From assembly GCA_004519485.1 (NCBI GenBank), contig CP038132.1, forward strand, positions 615,001-679,000: 64,000 bases of DNA. Direction: 5' to 3'. Both the position numbers and the translations under genes were made by a program. Below are positions 43,439 through 54,822 of the stretch, piece by piece. The first letter of the stretch is position 1. Every line of letters starts with the position of its first letter. The notes beneath the pieces were generated by a model that worked only from the letters and a program-made list of their open reading frames with translations, did not search any database and was not told the origin of the DNA. This stretch comes from Nannochloropsis oceanica (taxonomy: Eukaryota > Sar > Eustigmatophyceae > Eustigmatales > Monodopsidaceae).

Positions 43439-45118
43439 ATGGTGCCGTTGACTGCCGGAGGCGCCGCGACGCAGCAGCGACATGTGCAGCAAAATTCTAC
43501 CAGCATCTCTTTAAACTTCCAGCAGCAGCAATCAGTGGTCGCCCCAGTCCCCCCCCACTCACTCCAAGCTGCCAAGACGAAGCTCGGACACGTCCTTTAT
43601 GCCCTCGAAGATCTACGGTACGTGTATATGGACGGAGTGCGCGCAAAGTGTCAGTGTTTGCAGGCAGTTTTACACCAGCAACTCTCTAGGTGCCTGTCCA
43701 ACATGATGATCCTCATATCTGGTGCGCTTCCAACCGAACATCTCTTTCCGCCCCGTCAATTGCCAGGCTTGATTACTTGCACTCTTCCGTTGGCGGTCTC
43801 CCATTGCCCACCACCCACCAGCTCGAGGCTTTGGCTCGTCTCCGGCCCAGTTCGTTGAATGTTTGCCCGGACGGCGTCATCCCTACTTGGTCCCACATCC
43901 AGACCACGGTACGTGCATGAGGGCGGTCGATCGCGGGATGATTGCCTTGCAAGACTTCTCTCATGAAATCGTTTTTCCTTTTTCATCTCTCTATAATTAC
44001 TCAAAACTTTTCCCCATCACCAACTGCATAAATATCGGCCTATCTAGACTTTTGGCAACGTCTTCCTAGAATGCATGTGGAAAGCCAGTCATGCCATAGG
44101 ACTTCCCTTGGACGCGTACTTGCGAACAGCAACGAACGAGCAAGGAGGAAAGGAAGACCAGGATCACGGCCCCTTGCCACCCTTGGCGATGAATGTGGTG
44201 AAGGCTTTCAACCTCGGCCTTCCAACCTATCAGATCGCGAAGCAATGGGCCATCGATGAATCAAATGTGTTGATCCACTTGCTGCGAGCCGAAGATAAGG
44301 GAAATCCCATTCAGTGGTCTCGCATGACTATCTCCGCTTGCTTGAAGGATGCTGTCGTGATCGCTGCTGAGGTTGCCCGGCATCTAGAGAAGGCAGCGAT
44401 GGAGCAACGGGGATTGGTGAGAGGGGTAGCGGGACAACGAAAGGAGCCACTTTCGACGCACTTCCCCCTCCCTGTGCTAATGCAGCTCTTGCCTGATTGG
44501 CGTCCTGTGGATGTGCTTGCGGGCATTTGCCTGGTGCGGCATCACCAGCAGACTCGCCTTTCCGCCCGTCGTCGTCGTGTGTCGCCTGAGGGAGCAGCCG
44601 CCGCCACCAGCATCCCTGATGCTGTCCCTGCCATGGGCAAAAAGAGGCAAATGAAGATAAATGCAGTGACATCTGGTAGTCTGGTTCGTGGTGTCAACCA
44701 TCCAGTAGAGAAGTTGGTGGTGTTTAACGATGAAAATCAGTGCCTGGGAGCGACTGCCTACGCAAGCAGCAGCAAGGAGGCCACCAAGCCCATGCAACAG
44801 CAGCGGCAGCATCAGCGGTACCAGCAGCAGCATCAGCGGCACCAGCAGCAGCACCAGCAGCTCCAGCAACAGCCCCCTTCGAATCCATCAGCATCCGTCG
44901 TGCCCCTTGCTACCCGCGTCCTGAATCTCTTGCAAGTCCACGCCGCTGACGGCCTCAGTTCCGATGAGTGCTGCAAGCTCCTGGCTACTGCTGATCGATG
45001 CCACCACCTCCGTGTGCTTGACAGCAAGACATGGGCGGCGGTAGAAGCGTGTTTGGGAGAGCTGGAGGAGGCTTATGTAGCGTACCGTGGGGCAGACGGG
45101 AAATTTAAATTGCTCTAG
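43439..45118 (+). CDS. HRDC + RecQ-type HTH domain protein without helicase
   Basis: Model: join(43439..43617, 43767..43908, 44048..45118), 463 residues, phases 2 and 0. Around residues 55-120 the spliced product reads ALEDLRLDYLHSSV, then TTHQLEALARLRPSSLN, then TFGNVFLECMW. This has the pattern of an HRDC domain ('L..La...rP.sl......G......fG..fL'). About residues 150-205 match the helix-turn-helix found C-terminal in RecQ/WRN helicases: KAFNLGLPTYQIAKQWAIDE, then SNVLIHLLRAEDKGNPIQW. A Gln/His-rich linker and a final winged-helix-like segment (VLNLLQVHAADGLSSDECCK ... VAYRGADGKFKLL) follow. Neither Walker motifs nor a zinc-binding region is present, so this is not a helicase itself. It may bind nucleic acid beside a RecQ partner. 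Domain assignments are by eye, and missing upstream exons remain possible. Confidence 0.68.
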
Positions 45119-45324
45119 CCAAAGATTTTGTGTAAACAACAAAAAACACATGTACTTACGGGGTCGCTTTCTTTCGGTGCCTTACTCGTTCTTTCTTATG
45201 ACCTACATTTCTCTAAGTGCTTTACTATCGCTAATGGTCTTTGGCTCACAGATCACGCTACATATAGACTTTATTCTCTAGCTATGGACACACATTTACA
45301 CAATCCCCACCTTGCCATCCCCCC

Positions 45325-47067
45325 TCATTTCAAAGCCTCGACCAACCACGTCAACGTCCCCCTCACCTGCCTCGCCTCCGCCAACGTCATGTCTCTGGGC
45401 ACCCCCACCCGAAACTTCAAATAATTCAAGCACGCCACAATCCTCCCCCTCGCCGCCCTCGCCTCCTCTATCGGCCCTCCATAAATCGTATCCGCCGCTG
45501 CCTTATCAGCAGCCACCAACGGCGCCACTACCTCCTTTCCTCGGAGCAATGCCAAAACGAGATATCGATACGCAGCATCCACTTCTGGTAACACCCACTC
45601 ATCAACGGCATTTTGAGGATCCGCCAGCGGGCTACGATGTTCGGGCCCTGGTGTCCCTAAAGCACGCGCCATATACCGAGGCAATCGTTTATTGTTCAAA
45701 ATCAGGCGAACTGCCGCTCTTTGCCGCGCGTAGCTCTCGGAAGGCTGTGTGTCGGGCGGAAGATACTCTCGAATATTTTCCTCGGCCGACACAGGGAGAC
45801 GCCAAGAGGTATAATGGAGGCCATCGATTTTGCGTTGAATTTCCTTCACTTCCGACGTCTCCACACCGTACGCCCGACCAAACAAGGGCTCCAAGCCATT
45901 AACGAGAGAGAAGAAATCGGCCTTGATCGCAGCATAACTGGGTCGTCGATCCAGCGCGTCCAACCACTTGCCTAGCGCTGGGAGCTCGGCATGCCCCCGC
46001 AGAGTCATCCCTTTCCAATACAGACACGATGCCACCATCCTCTCAACTTTCGGTGCGAAGACAATATCAACTAAGGATGGGTCCGTCCCCGGTAGGAACC
46101 AAGGATTATCACTAGTTTTGGCCAATGCAGTCTCCACTTGTAAAAGTGTGGCCCAAAACTCCTCTCTTCCCCTTTCCTCCGGTCCTTCGAATACGTAAAT
46201 GAACCAATCTCGAAAAAGGTCACGCTCCAACCCTAGCAACGCCTCGGCCTCCGTGTGTAAGGTATTGCCCTTGGTAGGCCACAAACTTTTGGTATTTTTC
46301 CCAGCGGGGCTTATGTCATTTCCGCGCCACCAATCAATAAATTTGCAAATGTCGACCGATTCTCGAAGAATGCGCCCCCCTACTTCAAGAACGGGCATTA
46401 AACCCGTCCCGGAGACGTCGTATAACCACTCGGGCTTCTCACCGTACGACAACAGATTAATGCGTTTCATGGTGTAAGGTAGCTGCTTCTCTTCCAGCAT
46501 CATCCATACTGAGGCGCAGTACGGACACCAGGAAGCGGCGTCCTTGTAGAACACCGTTTGAATCGTTGCACTCTCCTGGCCGAACCTCCGTACCAATGCC
46601 TCCGCATCTGGAGGCCCACTTCCTTCGTTCAGCGCATCCCGTCGTTCCATGGCGTCGCCACAGGCAATCGTTGGCCAAGCCTCGGCCCACAAATCTTCGA
46701 TGCTGGGCAAGCGTGAGGAACCTACGCCAAGCGAGTAGCGACGGCGCTCGCCCACAGGTGGGAGAGGAATGACTTGACGAAAGCGTTCGTACTTGGTCAT
46801 GTTCTCCTCATCTGGTGGGATTTCCGGATTCTCACCCCTTTTTTGCCGCCGAGAAAAGATGTCACGCACACCCTTGAAGAGCGCCAAGGACGTCGGGGAG
46901 GCAGAGGCGGGCGCATGCTGCTGGTGACGACGACGCGGACGATGGTGACTAGAGAGAGGAGGTTGCTTGAGGAATGCGTGGCTTGTTTGCGTGATGTGCA
47001 GGACCAGAGCTAGCAATGCCACCAGTGGAACGCGCACTGCGCGCCGTTTCTGCAAGCTTTCCGTCAT
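45325..47067 (-). CDS. Plastid-targeted GST/glutaredoxin-fold protein
   Basis: Intronless, 580 residues from ATG 47067. Signal-peptide core VPLVALLALVLHITQTSHA then Phe32: the Ala-Phe site of bipartite plastid targeting, followed by a Ser/His/Arg-rich transit region. A thioredoxin-fold N-domain begins near residue 170 (TVFYKDAASWCPYCASVW) with redox motif Cys181-Pro-Tyr-Cys184 and the cis-Pro strand GTGLMPVLEVGGRILRESVD. A helical GST C-domain follows (NPWFLPGTDPSLVDIVFAPK; LPALGKWLDALDRRPSYAAI). A further roughly 170-residue helical region at the C-terminus (AAVRLILNNKRLPRYMARAL; RIVACLNYLKFRVGVPRD) is not part of ordinary GSTs. It likely reduces or conjugates with glutathione in the plastid stroma; substrate unknown. 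The CPYC dithiol favours glutaredoxin-like redox chemistry over classical Ser/Tyr GST conjugation. Confidence 0.82.
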   Translation of the reverse strand: MTESLQKRRAVRVPLVALLALVLHITQTSHAFLKQPPLSSHHRPRRRHQQHAPASASPTSLALFKGVRDIFSRRQKRGENPEIPPDEENMTKYERFRQVIPLPPVGERRRYSLGVGSSRLPSIEDLWAEAWPTIACGDAMERRDALNEGSGPPDAEALVRRFGQESATIQTVFYKDAASWCPYCASVWMMLEEKQLPYTMKRINLLSYGEKPEWLYDVSGTGLMPVLEVGGRILRESVDICKFIDWWRGNDISPAGKNTKSLWPTKGNTLHTEAEALLGLERDLFRDWFIYVFEGPEERGREEFWATLLQVETALAKTSDNPWFLPGTDPSLVDIVFAPKVERMVASCLYWKGMTLRGHAELPALGKWLDALDRRPSYAAIKADFFSLVNGLEPLFGRAYGVETSEVKEIQRKIDGLHYTSWRLPVSAEENIREYLPPDTQPSESYARQRAAVRLILNNKRLPRYMARALGTPGPEHRSPLADPQNAVDEWVLPEVDAAYRYLVLALLRGKEVVAPLVAADKAAADTIYGGPIEEARAARGRIVACLNYLKFRVGVPRDMTLAEARQVRGTLTWLVEALK

Positions 47068-47653
47068 CTTTTGTGTGTGTAGGTTGGGTGTGTTGCAAGG
47101 TCAAACGAAGGAGCACAAAGTACGGAGGCGATCGGTGATGCTGTCCGTTACGACTCATATAATACAAACAAACCGATTGAGATAAGCGTTGTATTTATAA
47201 TACTGCCGATGCGATACTTTTCTTTCTTTTGATTTCCTGTTTGGATTGATAGTTGGGTAGGGGGCGGTGCCATCCTTTTTGCTTTTTCTTCCTTTCGATT
47301 CTTTGTGTATGGCGTTGGGGGTTTGTCACGTTTTATTTTCTATCTCTAGTATTGGATTGCCACCTTTTCGTCTTTTTGTCTAGTCTCACATCCTACTACA
47401 ACTACATTCCACCATTTCCTTATCCCTCATATACTGCTTTATCACCCCTCGCACTTTTCCTCCCCGAAGAACAAGTTGGTGAGGGTCTTGGAACGCAAAA
47501 GAATCAAGACCAGAAGATAACGCCAGCAAAAACCGTGAGGGCTCCACCTGCCTCCACCTCTCCTTCACTCTCAACCCCATCGATACTACATCTTCCCTCT
47601 CTTGGACCTTCTCCTTCGTCACTCCAATTGCCTTCGTGCCAATCTTTATGCAC
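47068..47653. other. Intergenic 586 bp
   Basis: The 3' flank of GRP94 and the promoter of the leftward GST-like gene. T-rich on the plus strand. No feature recognised. Confidence 0.45.
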
Positions 47654-50600
47654 CTAGAGCTCGTCCGAGGCGGGCATGGCAAAGGAGGACAGGTCAGGCA
47701 TAGTGCCCGCGGGGATCTCCTCCCCATCCTCATCGTCATCGTCCTCCTCCACATGAATGTCAGCCTCGGCCACCAGGTCAAGGTTAGGGAGGAACAGGCC
47801 GGAACGAAGGGCGTTCAACACACGCCGGGTGAAGTTGGGCACATCATCGTGCGTGAAGCCCGACTCAAGCAAGGCCGTGTCGTACAGCAGCCACGCAGTG
47901 TCCATCACCCCCTCGGCATCGTCTCCGTCCTCCTGCAAGCGCTTGTTCAGCTCCACGACGATAGGATGACGAGGATTGATCTCCATCGTCTTCTGCGCCT
48001 GCAACGATTGGTACTTCTCAGGGTCATTCACGGCCTGAGTTCGTACAATGCGCTCCATGTTGGCCGAGTGCCCGTAACGGCCAGTCACAATCACAGACGG
48101 CGCCGACTCGATTCGGTGAGAGATGACCACCTCCTTGATCTTCCCGGTGAAGAGAGTCTTAAGGAAATTGACAAGAGGGGCAAAGGCCTCCTTGTAGTGC
48201 TTCTCGCGGCTCTTGACGGTCTTCTCGTCCTCATCCCCGAACTTCAACCCCTCCTTGGAAATCGATTGCAGCTTCTTCCCCTCAAACTCGGGCACCTGCT
48301 GAATGCAGTACTCATCAATCGAGTCTACCAAGAACAACACCTCCAGCCCCTTCGACTTGAACTTCTCCAGGAACGGGCTCTTCTGCACGGCTTCCATCGA
48401 CTCGCCCGCCAGGTAGTAAATCGACTTCTGCCACTCCTTAGCCCGAGACAGGTAGCCCTCCAGACTGGTCCACTCCACGCCATCCAAGCTGCTCTTAAAG
48501 CGGAGGAGTTTCACAAGCTTCGCGCGGTTCGACATGTCCTCGATCACACCAAGTTTAATACTCTTCCCAAACGTCTCCCAAAACTTGATGTACTTCTCAT
48601 TGTCGACGATCTCCTTCTTCTCGCCTTCCTCCTCCTCCTCCTCCTCTTCCTCCTCCTCGTCCACCCGTCCCTTCATGGAAAGCCGCCTTAACATTTCAAG
48701 CACCTTCCTCGTCAGCTTCTTGGCCATCACACGCAACAGCTTATGCTGCTGCAACGTCTCCCTCGACACATTCAGAGGCAAATCGTCGGAGTCGACCACA
48801 CCACGGATAAAGTTCATGTACCTCGGCAGCAACTCCTCAAATTCATCCGAAATCAACACCTTCTTCACATACAACCTCAACTGAGCCGACTTCGTGTAGA
48901 AGGTATCATACATGTCAGGCGCCGCCTCCCCCGGGACGTACAAAATGCTCTTAAACTCCATCTCGCCCTCCGCCTTGAAGTGGATCCAGGTCTGCGGGGA
49001 CGTGGGCTCCTTAGTGAAGGCCTTGTAGAACTTGGAGTACTCCGCATCCGTGATATCAGAGGCAGGTCGGGACCAGATGGCAACGTTGGTGTTTACGCGC
49101 TCCCAAATCGTCTTGGTGATGGTCTCCTTTTTCGTCTTCACGTCATCCGCGACCTCCACCTCCTCGTACTCCTCCTCCCCCTCCTCCCCATCCACGTTCG
49201 TGCTGGTCTCATCCTCATCCTCCTCCTCCACCGGCACCTCAATCTCCTCCTTCACGGTTTTCTCCAAGTAAATTGGGAAAGAAATGAACTCGGAGTATCG
49301 CTTCACAAGCTCCTCGAGCACCTCGGGCTTTGCAAACTCTTTCGCATCCTCCTTCAAAAACAGAGTAATCTCCGTCCCTCGCCCCAACGTATTTCCGCGA
49401 GGGTCCTTGACGACTGTGAAAACTCCATCAGCAGTCGATTCCCACACGTACTGATCATGGCCATTCTTCTTCGACACCACTTGCACCTTTTCCGCGACGA
49501 GATAAATTGAGTAAAACCCCACCCCGAACTGACCAATCAGCGACAAGTCCTGTCCCTCGGACAGAGCATCGATGAAGTTGGCTGTGCCCGACTTTGCGAC
49601 CGTCCCCAGGTTATTCACCAGGTCCGTCTTGTTCATACCCACGCCATTATCCATGATCGTCAGGGTATTCTTGTCACGGTTCGACTTGATGCGCAGCTCC
49701 AGGTCCGACTGGGAGCCCAGAGCAGCAGGGTCGCCGATGGAGAGGAAACGAATCTTGTCCAGGGCATCCGAGGCGTTCGAAATGAGTTCACGCAAAAAGA
49801 TCTCTTTGGTTTTGTAGAGGGAGTTGATGATGATGTCCATGAGTCGGGAAACTTCGGCTTGGAATTCATATTTCTCGCCTTCAGCTTCCAGGGCGACCTC
49901 CAGCTCGGAGGGCTGTTTGCTGAGGAAGGGAGGGAGGAGCGGGCGGATAGGAGACAGGATGGGATGAGTGCATTGGAACGGCGATAGCTTGAGGTAGTGG
50001 AAGGGAAGAAAAGGGAGGTGGGTATCAAGAAAGAGGACGCCGCGCGCACATTACTCTGGCAGCAAGGCAAGCAATCCTCTCACCTGGAAAATAGCGCTCT
50101 TGATCTGTCAGACAGATTGACAAAGAGACAGCCAGATTTGATGAGGCTGTCCGTGTATACATTCCTATCCCATCCCAAATATCTAGAAACTCGGTCGTCA
50201 TTTTGCAGGGTAAAACTTACGCTTTGTCCTCGTTCGCGATCTCTTCCTTCTGCTCCTCAAGCCACTTGTCGTAATCGAAGGTTTCGGGGTCAATACCGTT
50301 GGCCTTCGCTAAACTTTCCATGATCTTGTCTTCCGGAACGTCATCGGAGACCTCGGTCAAGCCTGGCACGTCGGAGCCAAAGACCGGCACTGTGGGTGTT
50401 TTGAATTCGGGAGGACCGGGGTAGAGAGTGGCGATGAATGAGCGAAGGACGACAAGGGGAAAAGAGGAAGATACAATATGTTGGCAAAGTTGTGTCGCTT
50501 GTGAAAATAATGGAAAGGTGCGTGTTTATACATTTTGTAGATTGTGTGTGGGTGCACGATCATGGGTCTCGCCGAGGAATACACACGTAGAAGGAACAGA

Positions 50601-50873
50601 TTCAAACAGACAGACACACGCAAAGACATATCCCAACCGAGGCCAGCATGCGAGATGGCGTGTCCGGATTGATTGTGGATTTAATTGTCAAACTCTTTTG
50701 TCCATGGGCATGCACACAAACATCGAGTGGGAGGGTAGGCAGGGAAGATGCAAGCAGACGCCGCACACGATGCTTCGCTTTTGAGCGAAGTTAACATGGG
50801 ACTTACCAGGTGTCAGAAAGGAGGCCACGGCCAGCACGCCCAGCGTGAGGCCAAGCTTGGTGATGCGTCGCAT
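47654..50873 (-). CDS. HSP90B1: Endoplasmic reticulum HSP90 (GRP94/endoplasmin)
   Basis: Exons read leftwards: 50873..50807, 50389..50221, 49919..47654; 833 residues, phases 1 and 2 fit exactly, both donors are GTAAGT. Exon 1 is a signal peptide (MRRITKLGLTLGVLAVASFL). Exon 2 encodes an acidic pre-N segment (LTEVSDDVPEDKIMESLAKA). Exon 3 holds the GHKL ATPase: EVSRLMDIIINSLY, FLRELISNASDALDKIRF (the Asn that binds Mg), DNGVGM, and GQFGVGFYS. The middle domain has the catalytic-loop RGVVDSDDLPLNVSRE, and a C-terminal dimerisation domain follows. The last four residues, SDEL, are an ER-retrieval signal. ATP-driven chaperone for secreted and membrane proteins. The charged linker (EEEDEDETSTNVDGEEGEEE) and a second Glu run (about residue 490) are acidic low-complexity. 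Confidence 0.95.
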
Positions 50874-53253
50874 GATGGCGCTCTGTGGTTTGTGTGTGGT
50901 TGCGTGTGAGTGTGTTCATGGGAAAGGGCCCCCATGCTTGGCCAAGAATTTGAATTCGCATAGAAGCAGTGATGCTATATAGCGATTGCTGGTTGTTGGC
51001 CGTGGCTTGTGGGCGCGGGGGTATGGTCTCTCTTTGCGAGCGATGTCTGTTCAAAGCAGCATGACCGTTGTGCTCGCGTTGGAAGCCGGAGACGGGGAGC
51101 TCTTGTGGAGGTCCGTGCTCGCCCCTTTCTCGACAGTCGAAGCAATTCGAGGCATCGTCCCGTGGGCGAAGCGAAGCCGATTCTGATTGGTGGAATGCGA
51201 TGGGGCTACAATACAACAACAGGCCCTACCGCTACCACAAGCTTGAGCATTGCCTGCCCATGCGCGCGCGTTGCACCCAGTCACATCTGTCCTGGAATCT
51301 ATCCGTTTGGATGGTGATTTCGTGGTTGGGAAGACAGGAGATGCTTCTCTTCGAAGGGCTGTGGTCGTCGTTCAGAGCAAAGCGACTCGGAAGCAGAATT
51401 CAGCGATTTATCTCGCTCAACTCGCGCTCCAATCACATCGCGGGGGCTCGACACCATGGACCTTCGGCCATTCACATCACCAACACCGACGGCACTTTTA
51501 CTTTTGGTCAAGATTCAACGGCGAGGGGATAACGCCGCAGCAGCAAAGGAGGAAATGACGCTATAACTCGCCCCAGGAGAAGTCACTTGACAAGGAGACA
51601 CCCAACCCGCCATTCCGCAAGAGCCTCCGGCACGGTCTGCAGAAGTGGACAAGGGCCTCACCTCTTACAAGCCCTGCCCCTTGTCATGCCCGCTGCTGCA
51701 CGCAGCAAAGTAGCTGCGGAAGCAAAGCCACTTCTTACCACGTCCGCGGTTCTTCCCTCGCCGGCATCGCCCCCGGGAGCTTGGTGCACTGAAGCAGCAG
51801 CATGGCAATAGGAGACTCTGCGAGTCGCGCGTGCGTCGCACTCTCTCCTTGCACCACAGCTGCCAAATATGCAGCATTGGAACCACTTCTACCCGCCCCC
51901 TGTCTTACCTTACCCTGGCAGACCAACAAGCTGCCGGACAGGGCGACGGAGCAGTAGGAGCGAGGGGGCCATCGCCCATTGCATCCCATCTTCCCCTCCC
52001 AAATCAAGAACCAGTATCAGCATCTGCCTGTCATCGGACTCCGCCGTTCCAAGAAGCTGGTAGCACCATCACCTACCTCCTCCCTTGCCTTCTCCTCAAC
52101 TTCCTCCTTTCTTTCCGTTTTCCCGGCCGCTGCGGCCACAGCACCTCAGGCATTGACACATTTCCCTAGAATGGAGGTAATCGAAGACAATTTCTTCCAC
52201 AAGGTACACACGGAGTGTAGAAATTTTTGGGGTGGTCGAGAGAACTAGCACGGTAGAGGGTAGGGGAGTTTTGTCTGGTATATGCTGGCTTTGCTCATAC
52301 AGGGTGCTTGAGGCAGATTGACGCTGATGAGTAGGAAGAGGTAGAGTGGAAAAAGAGATGTGGCATGCCTTCCTGTCGGGGGTGGCATACCGTCCCGGGT
52401 TTGATTATGATGATGGACGGCCGATGTAGAGATAGAGAGAGAGTAAAACGACGATGATGTGAAGATTGCGGCTCCGAAGGAAGTGGGCATGTGGGAGCTA
52501 CCGTGTTCGTAGGCATCTACACATGTGGAGCAATGTAGGGAGATGAAGTCGTCGGAGGTTGCAAAGAAAATGCACGAGGAAAGGCAGCGGTTGAAGAGTG
52601 TGACTGTAGAGGCGGAGTAGAAAGGGGAAGGCGGAAACAGAAGGAAGGGAAGAGTGATGATGGAGGGGCAGTAGATTCCTAGAGGAGGACTAATGAGGTG
52701 AAAGAGGAAGAAGAGGAGGAGGGTGACGGGAGCAGCTACGGGGCTGTCGTCGGGAAAGGCAATGATGGATAAGAGGTTTGGGTTATAGAGGACTTCAGTT
52801 TGTAAGGAAAGGCCAGAAGAAAAACAAGAATGTAAAAGCATTTGGAGTAAGTACAACTTGATGCGAGAGCTTTTTTGAGAGATAGCTGATGTGCATGGTA
52901 GAAATCAAAACCGTAGCAATTTGGCCATGAAAGAAATGAAAGCACGCACACACTGCAAAGGCTTTGCTTGCGCGTCGCTTCTGTTCGTCGTTCGTCTGCT
53001 TCAACTGCCGGGGCAGTTTTGCCCCAAATTTTTGATTTGAGCTTTGATGCCCTTCCCTTGTCCTTCTTTTCCAAGTGCAGGTTGTCGACCACACACATGC
53101 GCGCCTATTCAACGAATCATCAGGGATAGCGGGATGGGAATGACCGCGTCGACCGCTCGTATTTTCAACCCGAGTCCAAGCCTCTCTCGAACCATGGTGC
53201 AATTGCCGAGCTCAGCAAGACCCACCCTCCCTCCTCCCCCCCCCACAGCCACC
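50874..53253. other. Poorly resolved 2.4-kb region
   Basis: Starts with the GRP94 promoter. Several plus-strand patches read like protein but in changing frames: ATG 51042 (SVQSSMTVVLALEAGDGELL), 51270-51556 (ESIRLDGDFVVGKTGD, AVVVVQSKATRKQNSAIYLA), a segment near 51858-51960 (TAAKYAALEPLLPAPCLTLP), and one ending at a stop near 52248 (MEVIEDNFFHKVHTECRNFW). I could not link them with consistent splices. Downstream, 52250-53000 has GA-rich plus-strand sequence and a long but compositionally simple antisense frame. An unrecognised multi-exon gene is possible. Confidence 0.3.
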
Positions 53254-54822
53254 ATGTCTCTACCTGTGCGAAAACGACATGCATGGCCCCTACTTCGACA
53301 ATCATGGATATCTTGGCCTCTCTTGCCGCCGCTAATCGCGCTGTTGTTCCCAACAACTGCAGAGGCGCGGAGGGCATCAATTACGGCGTTTTATTCTGTG
53401 CCCGTCGCTTTGCCATCACGCCGCTTTGCCTCTCAGCAGTCAATATTACGCAAGTCACACAGCCTTCTGCCCATCTCCTTGTCGCCCTCTCGCGTTCTAT
53501 CGGCGCCTGTACAAATACAAAGGCCACCGTGCTCTCTCCAACCTTTCACACCAGCAGCAACACGAGCCCCACTCCAGTCTCAATCCCGTCATAACCAGCG
53601 ACCATCACCCCCCAAACGTCAACGGATAATAGCGTGGGCGAGACGTCTTCGATGGCAAAGAAAACAACGGAAATTTGACTCCTGTACATTCGATGATTTT
53701 GATCGGACCACATTACCGGAGCCGGAGGCCGCACGCAAGAAGCTGTTAGCCAGCCTGCTCGTCGGGGCAGGCGCATCTGGTACGCTTCTACTGTCTATTT
53801 TGCTTCGAACCATGCCTTTGGGTAAGCGAGCCATCTTCTCTGCGGCGCCATTGGCAGGGACTCTGTTGCCGTATTTCTTGTGTTTGGCGCGGGGGCTGCC
53901 ATTGGCGAGCGTGGGTAGGTGGCATAACGTGAGTGCAATCGGCCATCGGCTCGGTGGGGTCGGGGCTTTGGTGCTACCTCTTGTCCTGGTGGTGCAGGAG
54001 GCAATGACAAGCAGTCATGTTTCTGTCCTTTTGTATACGTCGACTATCCTCGCCATTTTTAGCAACCTTCTGTTTGGTGTTGCCTTGATCCCGACTCGTT
54101 TCCCCGGGTATGATATACCTGCTGCTCGAGGCCTGGCTGTGGGGACTCTGTATGGACTGTCTTTCTTGGGATGGAGCTTGACGTTTCGATTCGGGGCATA
54201 TGGGTGGTACGGGCCGATAGGGAAGTTGTTTGCTATAATTGCTGTGTATGCAGTAGTATTTTCATGGAGTGACGCTGGGCAGAACATGTATTTTTGGTGG
54301 AAAGGGAAATACAAGACGGAATTGGGGAGGAAGTGGTTTTTGCCATTTGAACCCTCCTTGTTCCGGCAGGTGTTTGGGAGTAATTTGTGGCGGCAACCGA
54401 GGGCGGATGCATTGCAAGCTTCTTTGATGACCGCGTGGCAAGGGAGTTTACCCACGATTTTTGTCGCCCTTCTGGGATCTGCATCCCTGCTCCAACTACC
54501 GTACCTCTTGTGGGGGCCTGCCTCAATGCAACAGCTGGTGAATTCTTACCCTGGCCTAGCCAGATGGGCGACGTACCAAGCCCTTCTTGCGGTGGCTGCT
54601 AACAATTTCGCTACCTTTCTAGTGACCCTCGTGGTGCACAATCGACTGCCGCTGGGTCATGTAGCTTTTTACAACGTGTGTGTGCCCTTGATCCCGCTTT
54701 TGAATATCGCCGCGTTTTGCTGGCGATATCCGGGGGTGAGCTTGTCGTTGATTGTGAGGCTGTTGGTGAGGGCACCGGGGAGGGAGATAGTCGCGGGTGT
54801 ACCGCCCGCGTTGTTGTCGTGA
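53254..54822 (+). CDS. Polytopic membrane protein, function unknown
   Basis: 522 residues from ATG 53254, chosen for its GCCACCATG context and because it starts a signal-like segment (PLLRQSWISWPLLPPLIALL, then FPTTAEA). The frame is open back to ATG 53047. After a basic, Ser/Pro/Arg-rich region of about 110 residues there is a short acidic motif (CTFDDFDRTTLPEPEAA), then about nine hydrophobic helices: LLVGAGASGTLLLSILL, IGHRLGGVGALVLPLVLVV, VSVLLYTSTILAIFSNLLFG, GLAVGTLYGLSFLGWSLTF, LFAIIAVYAVVFSW and others. The C-terminus is basic. I do not recognise the family. The leader could take the protein into the secretory pathway or, with the basic stretch as transit region, to the plastid, but it lacks the clear Ala-Phe site seen in other genes here. 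Confidence 0.68.
   Translation: MSLPVRKRHAWPLLRQSWISWPLLPPLIALLFPTTAEARRASITAFYSVPVALPSRRFASQQSILRKSHSLLPISLSPSRVLSAPVQIQRPPCSLQPFTPAATRAPLQSQSRHNQRPSPPKRQRIIAWARRLRWQRKQRKFDSCTFDDFDRTTLPEPEAARKKLLASLLVGAGASGTLLLSILLRTMPLGKRAIFSAAPLAGTLLPYFLCLARGLPLASVGRWHNVSAIGHRLGGVGALVLPLVLVVQEAMTSSHVSVLLYTSTILAIFSNLLFGVALIPTRFPGYDIPAARGLAVGTLYGLSFLGWSLTFRFGAYGWYGPIGKLFAIIAVYAVVFSWSDAGQNMYFWWKGKYKTELGRKWFLPFEPSLFRQVFGSNLWRQPRADALQASLMTAWQGSLPTIFVALLGSASLLQLPYLLWGPASMQQLVNSYPGLARWATYQALLAVAANNFATFLVTLVVHNRLPLGHVAFYNVCVPLIPLLNIAAFCWRYPGVSLSLIVRLLVRAPGREIVAGVPPALLS

Noticed and set aside
47636-49510. Two long plus-strand open frames (351 and 255 codons)
   Set aside because: Antisense to GRP94, which is clearly the coding strand; Leu/Arg/Val-rich products are typical shadow frames.
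20002-50873. A functional cluster of protein quality-control genes
   Set aside because: APC4, a USP, YME1, GRP94 and NAA30 act in different compartments and are separated by unrelated genes on both strands; this is ordinary housekeeping gene density.
52245-52856. 203-codon minus-strand frame
   Set aside because: Composition is simple (Ser, Leu, Pro, Phe) as expected for the complement of GA-rich DNA; no motif, and no clear relation to flanking exons.
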